A stretch of 64,000 bases of DNA from Ureibacillus xyleni (GCF_900217795.1 NZ_OBMQ01000005.1:62001-126000), one strand, 5' to 3'. Positions 25,682-34,993 are shown, counted from the stretch's first letter. Notes: generated by a model not told the origin, from the letters alone. Made by a program: numbers and translations.

Positions 25682-26551
25682 TTAGAACGAGTAACTAGTA
25701 GATTTATTCGCTTCAATCGTTTCTATGAATTTTTCAATGGTTGACGTTAAATAGGTATCGGCTTTTCTTATAAAAACAGTTTTAATTTTACTATATTCAT
25801 CAGGTAGTGTATGGCATTTGATAAGCCCACTTTGTTCCATATGAGCAACAGAAGACCTTGGAACAAAGGAAACACCTAGCCCCATTGAAACACTACGTAG
25901 AATCGTTTCTAATGTACCGAATTCCATCACTTTTTGAGGTTTAATGTTATTGTCTTTATACCATAATTCAAGGCGTGCGCGGTATCCACAGCCTTCACTG
26001 AAACAAAGGAATGGTTCGTGTTTTAACTCTTCCTGCGAATAATCTCTCATATCAGAAATTAGTACAAGCTCCTCGTGAAACACTTCATGCGTTACAATAT
26101 CAGGATGAAAATCAGACTCTGTAACAAATGCCCCATCCAGCTTATGATTTAGTACTTCCTCTTGTAATAGTTCTGTAACCCCAGTGAATAACGATAGATC
26201 CACATTTTTATATTTTTTCATATAGGAAGATAATATTTCGGGTAAGTGATAGACTGTTTCGACAGTGCCAATTTCTAATTTTCCAGAGGGTTCTTCATTG
26301 CTTTGAACAGCTTTTTTCATTTCATCTGTTAATAAAAGAATTTTTTTGCTATAAGTTAATAGCTTTTTCCCCTCAGGTGTCAACGTCATCCCCCGACGAT
26401 GCCTATTAAACAATGGAGTGTTAAGCTCTGTTTCAAGCTTTTGAATTCTCGATGTAATATTCGATTGAACATAATTTAACGCTTTTGCCACTTCTGAGAT
26501 GGTCCCCTTATCTGCAACCATTTGAAATATTTCCAAATCTTTAAGTTCCAT
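25682..26551 (-). CDS. LysR-family transcriptional regulator
   Basis: The ATG at 26551 follows GGGGTG; 289 residues. Residues 1-60 are the winged helix (LEIFQMVADKGTISEVAKALNYVQSNITSRIQKLE, here described in part), and residues 85-285 are the periplasmic-binding-like effector domain. LysR proteins usually act on the gene that faces them. Here that is the EamA transporter at 26696, across 145 bp, so it probably activates that exporter on sensing a metabolite. The effector is unknown. CytR/CzcR-like members of Bacillus have this arrangement. Confidence 0.93.
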   Translation of the reverse strand: MELKDLEIFQMVADKGTISEVAKALNYVQSNITSRIQKLETELNTPLFNRHRRGMTLTPEGKKLLTYSKKILLLTDEMKKAVQSNEEPSGKLEIGTVETVYHLPEILSSYMKKYKNVDLSLFTGVTELLQEEVLNHKLDGAFVTESDFHPDIVTHEVFHEELVLISDMRDYSQEELKHEPFLCFSEGCGYRARLELWYKDNNIKPQKVMEFGTLETILRSVSMGLGVSFVPRSSVAHMEQSGLIKCHTLPDEYSKIKTVFIRKADTYLTSTIEKFIETIEANKSTSYSF

Positions 26552-26695
26552 GTTGCTCACCCCATCCTAAAAAACATATTAACTTTATGATATCAAAAAA
26601 AATGATAGTAAACATCCTTTTTATTCATTTTACGTGATATAGAAATGAAGATAATATGTTGAATATGACAAATTGGTGAAAGGGGTAGAAGAGCA

Positions 26696-27664
26696 TTGAA
26701 AAATAGTGTCTTATTAGGGGCTGTTTTATGTTTTATTGCTGCAGTTTCATGGGGGGCAATGTTTCCTGTAGCACACGCGGCTTTTGAATATATGGATCCT
26801 TTCTATTTTACAATCATACGATATGGATCGGTTTCTATAATTCTAGTTGCAATTTTATTATGGAAAGAGGGCAAGAGTGCTTTTCGTTTTGAAGGAAAAG
26901 GTCTACAATTATGGTTTTTTGGCACAATGGCCTTTACAATCTATAATTTATTTATTTTCTGGGGGGAAGATTTATTAGGTCACTCAGGAGTAATGGTAGC
27001 ATCGATTATGGAATCGCTCATGCCGATGATATCTATTGTGATTGTTTGGATGATTTTTAAAAACCGCCCACACTCTTTTACATTAGGATGTGTTTTAGTT
27101 TCATTTGTCGGTGCGGTATTAGTTATTACAAAAGGCGATATTCAAGGATTTCTTGGGGCAACAGAACACTTTATTCCTTCTATGCTTATCTTCATTGCAG
27201 TGATTGGATGGGTAATTTATACAATGGGGGGAAGTGAATTTAATGATTGGTCAGCTTTACGTTATTCCACGTTAAGTTGTTTGCTAGGAACGATTACAGC
27301 AATTGTAATAACAGTAGGAACAACGCTATTTGGTTTTACAGATGTTCCCACAGTAGATGACATACTAGTAGTAAGCCCGCATTTATTGTTTATGATAATT
27401 TTCCCTGGGGTTATTGCACTACTTGGATGGAATATTGGAGTAAGCATCTTAACACCATTAAATGGCTTATTGTTTATTAACTTTGTTCCTGTTACGACTT
27501 TACTAATTTCTATTTTCCAAGGTAATTCTGTAACAGTATTCGATCTTATTGGTACAATCTTAATTATTATTTCGCTTCTATCAAATAATATCTTTGTACG
27601 AATGTTACAAAAGAAAGACTCAAAACAGAGTGTCCAAACGATTTTACATGAGCGGATATCTTAA
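26696..27664 (+). CDS. EamA/DMT-superfamily transporter
   Basis: The TTG at 26696 is the only start that keeps the first membrane helix whole; GAAAGGGG lies 13 bases upstream, a rather long spacing. The 322-residue protein has ten membrane helices in two EamA repeats (residues about 5-140 and 155-300). It includes SWGAMFPVAHAAFEYMDP in helix 1, the typical start of RhaT/EamA exporters. These move amino acids or other small metabolites out of the cell. A LysR gene is divergent and likely controls it. A 3' terminator separates it from the next gene. Confidence 0.88.
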   Translation: MKNSVLLGAVLCFIAAVSWGAMFPVAHAAFEYMDPFYFTIIRYGSVSIILVAILLWKEGKSAFRFEGKGLQLWFFGTMAFTIYNLFIFWGEDLLGHSGVMVASIMESLMPMISIVIVWMIFKNRPHSFTLGCVLVSFVGAVLVITKGDIQGFLGATEHFIPSMLIFIAVIGWVIYTMGGSEFNDWSALRYSTLSCLLGTITAIVITVGTTLFGFTDVPTVDDILVVSPHLLFMIIFPGVIALLGWNIGVSILTPLNGLLFINFVPVTTLLISIFQGNSVTVFDLIGTILIIISLLSNNIFVRMLQKKDSKQSVQTILHERIS

Positions 27665-27675
27665 TAGCTATTCTA

Positions 27676-27703
27676 GAGGGGGAATATGGTGAGTATTCGC
27701 CCC
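27676..27703. terminator. Hairpin between convergent EamA and TetR genes
   Basis: GGGGGAATA / TATTCGCCCC forms an 8-9 bp stem with one bulge and about 6 nt of loop, but with only a weak T run. It probably terminates the EamA transcript. Confidence 0.5.
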
Positions 27704-28318
27704 TTATTTAATTAAATTGTTGATACCCATTTCATAGAAGGGATACATATCATCCAGTTCCATAATATGAGTTTGAACTGGCACACCATACATTAAAGCT
27801 AATAGTTGACATACTAATTCGTGATATTGGGAAGCATCAATTGATTTTATACCGGAAAGATAGTAAATAAAAACTTCCTGTAAGTTAAGAGGCTTTACCT
27901 TTTGTTCAAATGCTTCTTGGTTAAACAGATAATATTCATAGGGTGAAACTTCAATAATAGCGGGTTTTTCCGTAAGTTTACTATAGTAGTTGACGAGTGA
28001 CACCATAATTTTCTTTCCAGGTGTAGCATCGTCACAAATGGATTTAAATAAATGCAATAATCCATCTTCACCATAAAATTGTTTGCAATGAATTTCAAAA
28101 CTTCTATCATAAAGCCACTTCATCACAAAGTAATCTAAAACTTGCTCTTTGTAATGAAAGTATTTAAAGAAAGTCACTTTAGTCGTATTAATGTTCGTAC
28201 ACAATTCTTCTATCACAATATCATTGAGATTTTTGCTTTTCAGTTGATTGAGCATCTCTTCCAATATCGATACTTTCAAAAGCGCTGTCTTCTTCTCTCT
28301 TACTCCGAATGTTTCCAT
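27704..28318 (-). CDS. TetR-family transcriptional regulator
   Basis: The ATG at 28318 follows AAGGAG with 10-nt spacing; 204 residues. Residues 8-60 are the TetR DNA-binding region (LLKVSILEEMLNQLKSKNL, IVIEELCTNINTTKVTFFKYFHYKE). The C-terminal ligand domain is unlike common ones. The start lies 98 bp inside the 3' end of the upstream membrane-protein gene, an unusually long overlap that needs both frames to be real. It probably represses its own operon with the membrane protein. Confidence 0.88.
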   Translation of the reverse strand: METFGVREKKTALLKVSILEEMLNQLKSKNLNDIVIEELCTNINTTKVTFFKYFHYKEQVLDYFVMKWLYDRSFEIHCKQFYGEDGLLHLFKSICDDATPGKKIMVSLVNYYSKLTEKPAIIEVSPYEYYLFNQEAFEQKVKPLNLQEVFIYYLSGIKSIDASQYHELVCQLLALMYGVPVQTHIMELDDMYPFYEMGINNLIK

Positions 28319-28886
28319 TAGTTTGTTGCTCCTTATTTCTATTTTTAATCCAAGTAATACCATATATTATACAAAGAAAGATAATAATCATATAAAAAAT
28401 AGTAGTAGATATGCTTTTACAAATTGTAAAAATATCTGAAATATATACAATGTGTATGGGTACTGCAGATTTATAGGAAAGCATTATAAAAATCATTATA
28501 TTTTCGAGGTAATCAGCTACCATAGCGATAAATGGTAAGGACAAAACAATCATTGAGTATTTTGATTTACTATTTTGAGAAAGGCGGGTTAATAAAATAA
28601 AGGTACATAACCCAGTTAAGCAATTAAGAAGAGGAAATAACAAATCTAATGGCAACTGGACATAGGTATACAATTCATAGCCTTTTTCTGTTAGGTGTGA
28701 AAGAAATGTTGTTGCATATTCATGAGTATAACCTAGAGGCTTCATATCAAAGATGAAAAGACCTGCAGCTTCATGACGTATACGTGGAATCGTATAGATT
28801 TGCATAAACAAATAAATAGCCTGAGACAGGATTAAAAATAACAGCCACATCTTAATTGTTACTTTGTTAATCAACCGATTTAACAT
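28221..28886 (-). CDS. Uncharacterised four-helix membrane protein in operon with TetR gene
   Basis: The 221-residue protein has a cytoplasmic start and about five hydrophobic segments (residues 13-30, 75-100, 110-135, 160-178 region), with a loop rich in aromatic and charged residues after the first helix (YTIPRIRHEAAGLFIFDM). Its last 40 residues are hydrophilic and are encoded in the part overlapping the TetR gene. I do not recognise the family. It could be the target or sensor partner of the TetR regulator. A frameshift that extends this frame artificially into tetR is possible. Confidence 0.7.
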   Translation of the reverse strand: MLNRLINKVTIKMWLLFLILSQAIYLFMQIYTIPRIRHEAAGLFIFDMKPLGYTHEYATTFLSHLTEKGYELYTYVQLPLDLLFPLLNCLTGLCTFILLTRLSQNSKSKYSMIVLSLPFIAMVADYLENIMIFIMLSYKSAVPIHIVYISDIFTICKSISTTIFYMIIIFLCIIYGITWIKNRNKEQQTNGNIRSKREEDSAFESIDIGRDAQSTEKQKSQ

Positions 28887-29049
28887 TCAAATAACCCTCC
28901 ATAAAATTTACTTAGGTAAATAAATTAACCCGAGTTAACAAAATGGTAAGGTAATTATCCACTGTAGTCAATACATTTTTAATTAAAAAAACCAATTCCA
29001 GATCCAAATGTTTAGGCTATAATTTAAGCCTTCCCCAAACTATATTAGA

Positions 29050-29083
29050 AAGCCGCTTTTCTATACGAAGAAAAACGGCTTTT
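29050..29083. terminator. Orphan terminator-like hairpin between divergent genes
   Basis: AGCCGCTTTTC / GAAGAAAAACGGCT is a strong stem followed by TTTAAT. It lies between two divergent genes, where no transcript from an annotated gene should end, so it may end a small RNA or form a leader attenuator of the RCC1-repeat gene. Confidence 0.45.
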
Positions 29084-29168
29084 AATATTGTATAAAAATT
29101 CATAGCTCTCTATTTAGGTATTATGCTATATTTTACTTAAATTGGATATTAACAAAGGGGATGAATTT

Positions 29169-31295
29169 TTGAAAAAAGTCTATTTATTTTCTGTCAGTTT
29201 ATTTTTCTTACTGATATTTGCTATACAAGTATCAGCAGAAGGAAACTTAGTTGCAGATAAAACACACGTTTATTATGTCAACCATTGGGATAGTAAAACG
29301 GGGATATATAAAGAAAAATCAGATGGGTCTGGTAAGGAACTTATCCTTCCAATCGCAGTTGATGTTGATGATCAGCAGCTTGAGATAATTGGTGTGAAGA
29401 ATGATTGGATTTATTATAGTTACAAAAATTACTATATTAAAGAGCACGGGATATATAAGGTACAAACGAATGGACAAAATAACGAATTAATCTCAAATTT
29501 AAATTATGAAAGTTATGATATGAAGCTATCAGGCAGTTGGATTTTTTATGTCGAGAGATTTTATTCCAACAATATTGAATGTGACTATATACTGTATCGA
29601 GTAAACATTGTGAATGGGAAGCAAGAACAGCTTGATAGTTGCATGAAATATCCAAACTTTGAAGTAATAAACGGCTATATATACTTTGTAAATATGGTTA
29701 AAAACAAGGATGTTGTATTAACAAGAGTAAATTTGGATGGCAGTAAAAAGCACCTTTATTCGAACATAGACATGGAGGGAATTTATTTCGATATCGTTGG
29801 TGATTGGATTTATTATCGAGATGATAACACTCCAAGTAATGTTTATCGTGTGAATTCGAAGACAGGTAAAAAACAAGCTTTAACTTCTCATAAAGAACGT
29901 TCATTTTACAGTGCAGATGCGATTGAAATTTCTGGGGGCTATATATATTACAATATTTGGAGCGATAAACAAGAGGTTTTTGAATTATATCGTACAAAAC
30001 TAGATGGAACTGGTGACCAAAAGATTGGACCTATTTACAACTCCTTTTATATTGCAAATAATCGAATTTATTCATTTTCCCTCTTAAAAGAACAAATGAA
30101 GATTTATACAATTAACGGTTCAAAGGTTACAAACGTTAAAGCCAATGGAAATTCTACTGCAAATCAAAAGATTGAAAAGATAAGTATTCAACCAAAATAC
30201 GGAAATCAATTGTATCCAGGCTTTGGTAAGGGAATTAATTCTACAGCTCGATTTGTGCTTGGAAAAAATAAGCGAATCTATTTATTAGAAAATGGTACTT
30301 TAAAGAAACTAGATGGAAATTTAACAAATGTTCATCAGTTTGCGGAAACAACAGGATATAATCTAGTTGTTTTAAGAAGTGACGGTACTGTTTGGCAATG
30401 GGATGGGAATACAGATAATAAGAAGGAAAAATTCTTGCCTGCAATTGGGATAAAGAAAAAAGTGAAAGATATAACGGGCAATTCATTATTTGATTCATTT
30501 GCATTATTAGAAAACGGTAATGTTGTAAGATTAGTTTTTAATCCTGTGCAACGTGGAACTACTGAAAAAGAAATACTCATTCCTGGTCTTAAGGATATCG
30601 TCCAAATTAGCGCTTCAGATAGTTATGCTTTAGCGTTGAAAAAAGACGGAACAGTTTGGGCTTGGGGAGAAAACGAGTATGGTCAGCTTGGTAATGGAAA
30701 GAAGAGCTACCAATATCAAAACCCAGCAAAAATTGCAGGCTTAAAAGATGTTGTACAAATTTATACGGACGATACTTTTGCGTTAGCCTTAAAAAAGGAC
30801 GGAACGGTTTGGGCATGGGGAGAAAATGAAGTTGGACAACTTGGAAAAGCTGGTTCAACAAAACCAATTATGCTAAAAGGGCTTTCAAAAATTGTGAAGC
30901 TTTCTCCGGGCGATACTAATTTCGCAATTGATATAAACGGCGATGTTTGGGCTTGGGGTGCGAATCATTATGGTCAAATGGCTAACAATAATATTAAGTA
31001 TAAATGGAGTAGTGATGACGACCCAGCATTTTTAACAATCGACACATACTATATTCCACTTCCAAATCCAACACCAGTGAAGATAAAAGGAATTTCCAAC
31101 GTTGAGGATATTGCAATTGAATTCCCTGGCCAAGTAACAGCTTTAACGAAAAACGGGGAAATTTATAAATGGGGAAATCTATCTGACGACTATCTTACTT
31201 ATGATGGATACTATGACGAATCGATGAATGAGGAAATGATAAATCAACGGAAGCTCCAATTAACTCCAAAACTTATTACAACAATGCCGAAATAA
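29169..31295 (+). CDS. Secreted RCC1-repeat protein with DUF5050-type propeller region
   Basis: The TTG at 29169 follows AAAGGGG and is the natural start, because residues 1-23 then form a signal peptide (MKKVYLFSVSLFFLLIFAIQ, cut after VSA). The product has 708 residues. Residues about 25-320 repeat the DUF5050-like unit WIYY...GIYKVQTNGQN, suggesting one beta-propeller. Residues about 400-700 hold RCC1 repeats (ALALKKDGTVWAWGENEYG, ALALKKDGTVWAWGENEVG, AIDINGDVWAWGANHYG), suggesting a second propeller. No LPXTG or SLH anchor is present. Such proteins are extracellular scaffolds of unknown ligand. Confidence 0.88.
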   Translation: MKKVYLFSVSLFFLLIFAIQVSAEGNLVADKTHVYYVNHWDSKTGIYKEKSDGSGKELILPIAVDVDDQQLEIIGVKNDWIYYSYKNYYIKEHGIYKVQTNGQNNELISNLNYESYDMKLSGSWIFYVERFYSNNIECDYILYRVNIVNGKQEQLDSCMKYPNFEVINGYIYFVNMVKNKDVVLTRVNLDGSKKHLYSNIDMEGIYFDIVGDWIYYRDDNTPSNVYRVNSKTGKKQALTSHKERSFYSADAIEISGGYIYYNIWSDKQEVFELYRTKLDGTGDQKIGPIYNSFYIANNRIYSFSLLKEQMKIYTINGSKVTNVKANGNSTANQKIEKISIQPKYGNQLYPGFGKGINSTARFVLGKNKRIYLLENGTLKKLDGNLTNVHQFAETTGYNLVVLRSDGTVWQWDGNTDNKKEKFLPAIGIKKKVKDITGNSLFDSFALLENGNVVRLVFNPVQRGTTEKEILIPGLKDIVQISASDSYALALKKDGTVWAWGENEYGQLGNGKKSYQYQNPAKIAGLKDVVQIYTDDTFALALKKDGTVWAWGENEVGQLGKAGSTKPIMLKGLSKIVKLSPGDTNFAIDINGDVWAWGANHYGQMANNNIKYKWSSDDDPAFLTIDTYYIPLPNPTPVKIKGISNVEDIAIEFPGQVTALTKNGEIYKWGNLSDDYLTYDGYYDESMNEEMINQRKLQLTPKLITTMPK

Positions 31296-31307
31296 CAATC
31301 TATTGAA

Positions 31308-31352
31308 AAAGGGCAACTTTTAATTTCAACTAAATCAAAAGTTGCCTTTTCT
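31308..31352. terminator. Bidirectional terminator after the RCC1-repeat gene
   Basis: AAAAGGGCAACTTTT / AAAAGTTGCCTTTT forms a strong stem with a 15-nt loop and T runs on both strands. It serves both convergent genes. Confidence 0.85.
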
Positions 31353-31375
31353 TTATGAAAAATTCCTAGGAAATT

Positions 31376-32689
31376 TTATTTCAGCACATATGTTTGTTCT
31401 AATTTAATATCAGTGCCATCTTTTAATTTATAGTCAAAAAACTGTAGTATCAGTTGATTCTCTTTTTCAAGACATTTAATTGGATTAATGTCTGCTTTTC
31501 CACCTTGCAGAAGATTGGAAAGTAACGGAGAAATCATTGATAAATCGGTTAAGCTTAAGTGTTTTGCCCCTTGGAAATAAGTTGTATAGGATTCTACAAA
31601 ATTACGATTCTCAGCTTTGTTTGCAGCATAAGTCGGATTACTGTCAAGTTGATTCCAAACATCGTCAGTGTAGATATTTAGCACAGGGGTTGTATACGTT
31701 TGGTTGCTTGCCTCTAAATTATTTTGTTGGTAATTAAAGATAAGCTCACTGAAAAATGGAGCATCTAAATTTACAACAGCATCTACGTCTTCTCGTTCTC
31801 CTCCAACCCAAACACTTGCTGAGCCGCCCATAGAGTGCCCAAATATCCCGATTTTTTCTGGATTGATAAGTTGATAAACAAGGTTATTGTCAGTTTTAGA
31901 CTTTTGAAGAATAGTATCAATAACAAAATTCATATCGTCTGTTCGCAGTTTCATCCATTTTTGGATCAGCCCAAAGACCTCTTCATTTGTATAAATACCC
32001 TCTTTGTTCGCATCAACAACTTCCTTCATATATTCAGTGTTAATGGTCGTAACTTCTCCTTTATCTGAAACAGTGAATAAAGAATGATAAGGGTGGTCGA
32101 TGGAACAAACAACATAGCCATGACTTGCTAGTTCTTTAAATGTAGATGCATTACTTGCTTTAACACCATTAGCTCCGTGGGAAAAGACTAAAAGTGGATA
32201 AGTGTCATCAGCTTTTTGAGGATACCAAAACTCAACATTAACACTTCGATTATTGTTAGGATTTCCAAACTCATCTTTACGACTTTCATCAACATATGTG
32301 ACCGTCTTTGTCGCTACTTTATATTCACCTGTTATTTCTGGCATTTGATATTGCGGAAAAATGATTGCAGGTACAAGCGCCAAAAAGAAGATACATATCA
32401 TAAAAATTGCATTTAATATAATTCGAAAGTTTTTAATTTCTTTTGTATATGCTTTATTACGAACTAGCGAAATTGCTGCCAACCCTGCTAATAGTACAAG
32501 TACAATCGTAATCATTACCCAACGAAAACTCCAAGTGATTACTGGTGAAAGTACAAGGATTAAAAATAAGATTAATACGGCAATTCTAGACCAATTTTTA
32601 CCTCTTTTATGGTGTTGCCTAGTTACGATACAGTAAATAGCAAAACCTACTTCTAAAATTAAAGCAATACAAAACAGTACGATACCCAT
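31376..32689 (-). CDS. Membrane-anchored alpha/beta hydrolase (PAF-acetylhydrolase-like)
   Basis: The ATG at 32689 follows GAAGGGG at long spacing; 437 residues. Residues 1-115 contain four membrane helices. The hydrolase domain follows: LLVFSHGANG (oxyanion strand), GHSMGGSAS with nucleophile Ser286, a likely acid in VVNLDAPFF, and His in GAKHLSLTD. The arrangement fits platelet-activating-factor acetylhydrolase/dienelactone hydrolase-like enzymes facing outward. It resembles the protein at 44022-45077 in layout (membrane helices, FP-P-G linker, then hydrolase). Substrate unknown, perhaps lipid or ester. Confidence 0.85.
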   Translation of the reverse strand: MGIVLFCIALILEVGFAIYCIVTRQHHKRGKNWSRIAVLILFLILVLSPVITWSFRWVMITIVLVLLAGLAAISLVRNKAYTKEIKNFRIILNAIFMICIFFLALVPAIIFPQYQMPEITGEYKVATKTVTYVDESRKDEFGNPNNNRSVNVEFWYPQKADDTYPLLVFSHGANGVKASNASTFKELASHGYVVCSIDHPYHSLFTVSDKGEVTTINTEYMKEVVDANKEGIYTNEEVFGLIQKWMKLRTDDMNFVIDTILQKSKTDNNLVYQLINPEKIGIFGHSMGGSASVWVGGEREDVDAVVNLDAPFFSELIFNYQQNNLEASNQTYTTPVLNIYTDDVWNQLDSNPTYAANKAENRNFVESYTTYFQGAKHLSLTDLSMISPLLSNLLQGGKADINPIKCLEKENQLILQFFDYKLKDGTDIKLEQTYVLK

Positions 32690-32794
32690 AGTTTTATTTT
32701 CCCCTTCATCTCAACTTATAATTTGAGAATAAGAAATTGCGGAAAGAAAATCTATAAAAAATCAATAAGATGCATTTTCAGCTATGTAAGATGC

Positions 32795-32828
32795 AAAAGA
32801 GGTGTCTCAAAAGCAATAAGACACCCCT
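32795..32828 (-). terminator. Intrinsic terminator of the LytTR-DUF3021 operon
   Basis: The minus strand reads AGGGGTGTC / GACACCTCT with a 13-nt loop, then TTTT; 10 bp after the stop at 32839. Confidence 0.75.
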
Positions 32829-32838
32829 AAATTTATGG

Positions 32839-33273
32839 CTATTCCTCTAAGCCTTTTTTTAATAAGTTAAGTTTTTCATTTATTTCATCTGACACTTTTT
32901 TATCCTGATGCCAGGAAAGTAGACGAACAAGGCCATAAATTACAGCAATTTGTATCGCAAGGGTTAGTCTGCTTGATGCACTATCTACAATACCTGTCAC
33001 CGAACCAAGAATTATTAATAATGCTTCTAACGCTAAGAAGTGGATGGCCATTCTAATTTGGGTATTTTTTGCACTTAAATTATGCGGTGAATACAGTATA
33101 AAGCCTAACAAAGAAGCAATGAATGAAAAGGTCATAATGATATAAATGGACTTCAAATCAAAAGTTGACTCTGGATAATATAGTTGCCTTAAAAATGTAA
33201 GGATGATAATTATAAGTGTAAAGATAATAAAGAATTGCTGAATTACTTTTTTTATGAATTCGGATAATTGCAT
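32839..33273 (-). CDS. DUF3021-family membrane protein
   Basis: The ATG at 33273 follows GAGGAGGGG; 144 residues with four membrane helices and a charged C-terminal tail (WHQDKKVSDEINEKLNLL). The size, topology and position directly after a LytTR regulator gene are those of DUF3021 proteins, which in Firmicutes form a membrane partner that restrains the LytTR protein. The gene starts 13 bp after the LytTR stop, so the two are one operon. The signal sensed is unknown. Confidence 0.88.
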   Translation of the reverse strand: MQLSEFIKKVIQQFFIIFTLIIIILTFLRQLYYPESTFDLKSIYIIMTFSFIASLLGFILYSPHNLSAKNTQIRMAIHFLALEALLIILGSVTGIVDSASSRLTLAIQIAVIYGLVRLLSWHQDKKVSDEINEKLNLLKKGLEE

Positions 33274-33286
33274 TGTGCCCCTCCTC

Positions 33287-33724
33287 TTATAAACCAAGTA
33301 TCTTTTTAAGATCTGGTACATACTTCCGAGATATCATAAGACGTTCCCCGTTATCTAGCACTGCTTCAAACCTACCGCTAAAGGATGGTGAAATATGTGA
33401 GATTTTTGTGATGTTAATAATAGTTGATTTTGATGCCCGAAAGAACTTTTCTCCTCTGTGCATTTCTTCAATCTCATAAAGTTTGTGTTTCACTTCATAT
33501 ACTTTATCTTTGCAATAAATAAAAACTTTCCCTTCTACTGCCTCAAAATAGTAAATATCGCGAAGTTTAATTTGGTGAATTTTATCATCCTCATGACCGA
33601 CAAGAATAGAGTGATTCATTTTCAGTTGGTTTGCAATTTGATGGATTTCCTTATTTACTTCATGACACCGAATACAAATTTCCTCTTCTTGATCTTTATT
33701 AATTACTTCAATTGAAACTTTCAT
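33287..33724 (-). CDS. LytTR-family DNA-binding regulator
   Basis: The ATG at 33724 follows GTGAGG; 145 residues. There is no receiver domain. Residues 1-45 are a short N-terminal region, and residues 48-145 are the LytTR domain (IKLRDIYYFEAVEGKVFIY, FFRASKSTIINITKISHIS, FEAVLDNGERLMISRKYV), which binds DNA through a beta fold. It pairs with the DUF3021 protein encoded downstream, as in LytTR regulatory systems, and probably regulates its own operon and perhaps a membrane-protein target elsewhere. Confidence 0.93.
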   Translation of the reverse strand: MKVSIEVINKDQEEEICIRCHEVNKEIHQIANQLKMNHSILVGHEDDKIHQIKLRDIYYFEAVEGKVFIYCKDKVYEVKHKLYEIEEMHRGEKFFRASKSTIINITKISHISPSFSGRFEAVLDNGERLMISRKYVPDLKKILGL

Positions 33725-33862
33725 AAGCTGCCTCACTTTTTAATGGCTTTAATAGTATTTTAATTCATAGAGAAGCAATGGAAAATCCTAATTCATGCCA
33801 AATTATCATTAAAACTGTATAATGGGAGCGAAAATAAAGACTTTTAGAAGGGAGATATGAAC

Positions 33863-34588
33863 ATGGCACAATCATTAGCAGGAAAAGTGGCATTTATCAC
33901 AGGTGCAGCAAGAGGAATTGGTAAGGTAACAGCACTCTACTTAGCAAAAGAAGGTGTGAATATTGGACTGGTTGCAAGAACAGAATCGTCTTTAAAAGAT
34001 GTGGCTGCAGAGATTGAAGGTTTAGGTGTCAAAGTTGCCTATGCAACAGCGGATGTATCCTCGAAGGAGCAAGTTGATACTGCAATCGCCTCATTAACAG
34101 ACAGTTTAGGAACTGCGGATATTTTAATTAACAATGCGGGAATTGCCTCATTTGCTTCTGTTTTAGATATGGACCCTGAGGAATGGAAAAAGATCATTGA
34201 TGTAAACTTAATGGGTACTTATTATGTAACTCATGCCGTATTACCACAATTAATTGAGAAAAATGGTGGGGATATCATTAATATCTCATCAACAAGTGGG
34301 TTAAGTGGAGCTGCTACTTCAAGTGCTTATAGTGCTTCAAAATTCGGGGTTATTGGGTTCACAGAATCATTAGCACAAGAAGTTCGTCGAAATAATATTC
34401 GAGTTTCTGCTTTAACTCCAAGTACTGTAGCAACGGATTTAGCTCTTGACTTAAATTTAATTAAAGAGAATGATGAATCTAAACTAATGCAACCTGAAGA
34501 TATTGCAGAATTTATTGTAAACCAATTAAAATTAAACCCACGTATTTATGTGAAAACAGCTAGCTTTGTGGCAACAAATCCGTTTTAA
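33863..34588 (+). CDS. Short-chain dehydrogenase/reductase (FabG-like)
   Basis: AAGGGAG is spaced correctly for the ATG at 33863 rather than the one at 33857; 241 residues. Classical SDR motifs are present: cofactor loop TGAARGIG (residues 12-19), NNAG, the catalytic Ser in NISSTSG, and YSASKFG with catalytic Tyr and Lys. Arg in VARTES after strand 2 favours NADPH. Members reduce 3-ketoacyl-ACP or other ketones. It is not in a fatty-acid operon, so it is likely an accessory reductase. Confidence 0.93.
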   Translation: MAQSLAGKVAFITGAARGIGKVTALYLAKEGVNIGLVARTESSLKDVAAEIEGLGVKVAYATADVSSKEQVDTAIASLTDSLGTADILINNAGIASFASVLDMDPEEWKKIIDVNLMGTYYVTHAVLPQLIEKNGGDIINISSTSGLSGAATSSAYSASKFGVIGFTESLAQEVRRNNIRVSALTPSTVATDLALDLNLIKENDESKLMQPEDIAEFIVNQLKLNPRIYVKTASFVATNPF

Positions 34589-34668
34589 AAAGATATTCAC
34601 TAGTTAGCCTAAATAAGGAAAGTCATATAAACTATAAATTATATTAATTTTTCTTGGAGGATTACCTA

Positions 34669-34809
34669 GTGAATTTAAAAAAGAAGTGGATTTTATTATC
34701 CATAGTGATCATCATTCTTATTGCCGGATTTTTAGATATTAAATATCAAGGATTATTCTATCAAATACTACCGGATTCTTTACAATCTTATTTAATGGAC
34801 TTATTCTAG
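34669..34809 (+). CDS. Small single-helix membrane protein, 46 residues
   Basis: A GTG at 34669 lies 8 nt after a clean TTGGAGG, and the frame ends at TAG 34809, followed at once by a strong terminator. The product starts MNLKKKWILLSIVIIILIAG: a basic N terminus, one membrane helix (residues 7-21), and a short amphipathic C-terminal part with two Tyr-Gln pairs. No family is recognised. The combination of Shine-Dalgarno, terminator and protein-like composition makes it a real gene. Confidence 0.7.
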   Translation: MNLKKKWILLSIVIIILIAGFLDIKYQGLFYQILPDSLQSYLMDLF

Positions 34810-34819
34810 TCTCAAAATC

Positions 34820-34865
34820 AAAGCCAGAGAAAATTTACGCTAAGTAAACTTCTCCGGCTTTTTTA
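34820..34865 (+). terminator. Intrinsic terminator after the small membrane protein gene
   Basis: AAGCCAGAGAAAATTTAC / GTAAACTTCTCCGGCTT is a long stem with few mismatches followed by TTTT, ten bases after the stop at 34809. Confidence 0.85.
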
Positions 34866-34993
34866 TATCTATTTACTGTCTTATGGATATATGCGCTTAT
34901 TTATGACAATTATTTACTTCGATTGTTGGATTCGTTTGTAAAAAAGTAGATTTATATTAAAATAACTCTATTAATTAGAGAGAAGGATTGTTC

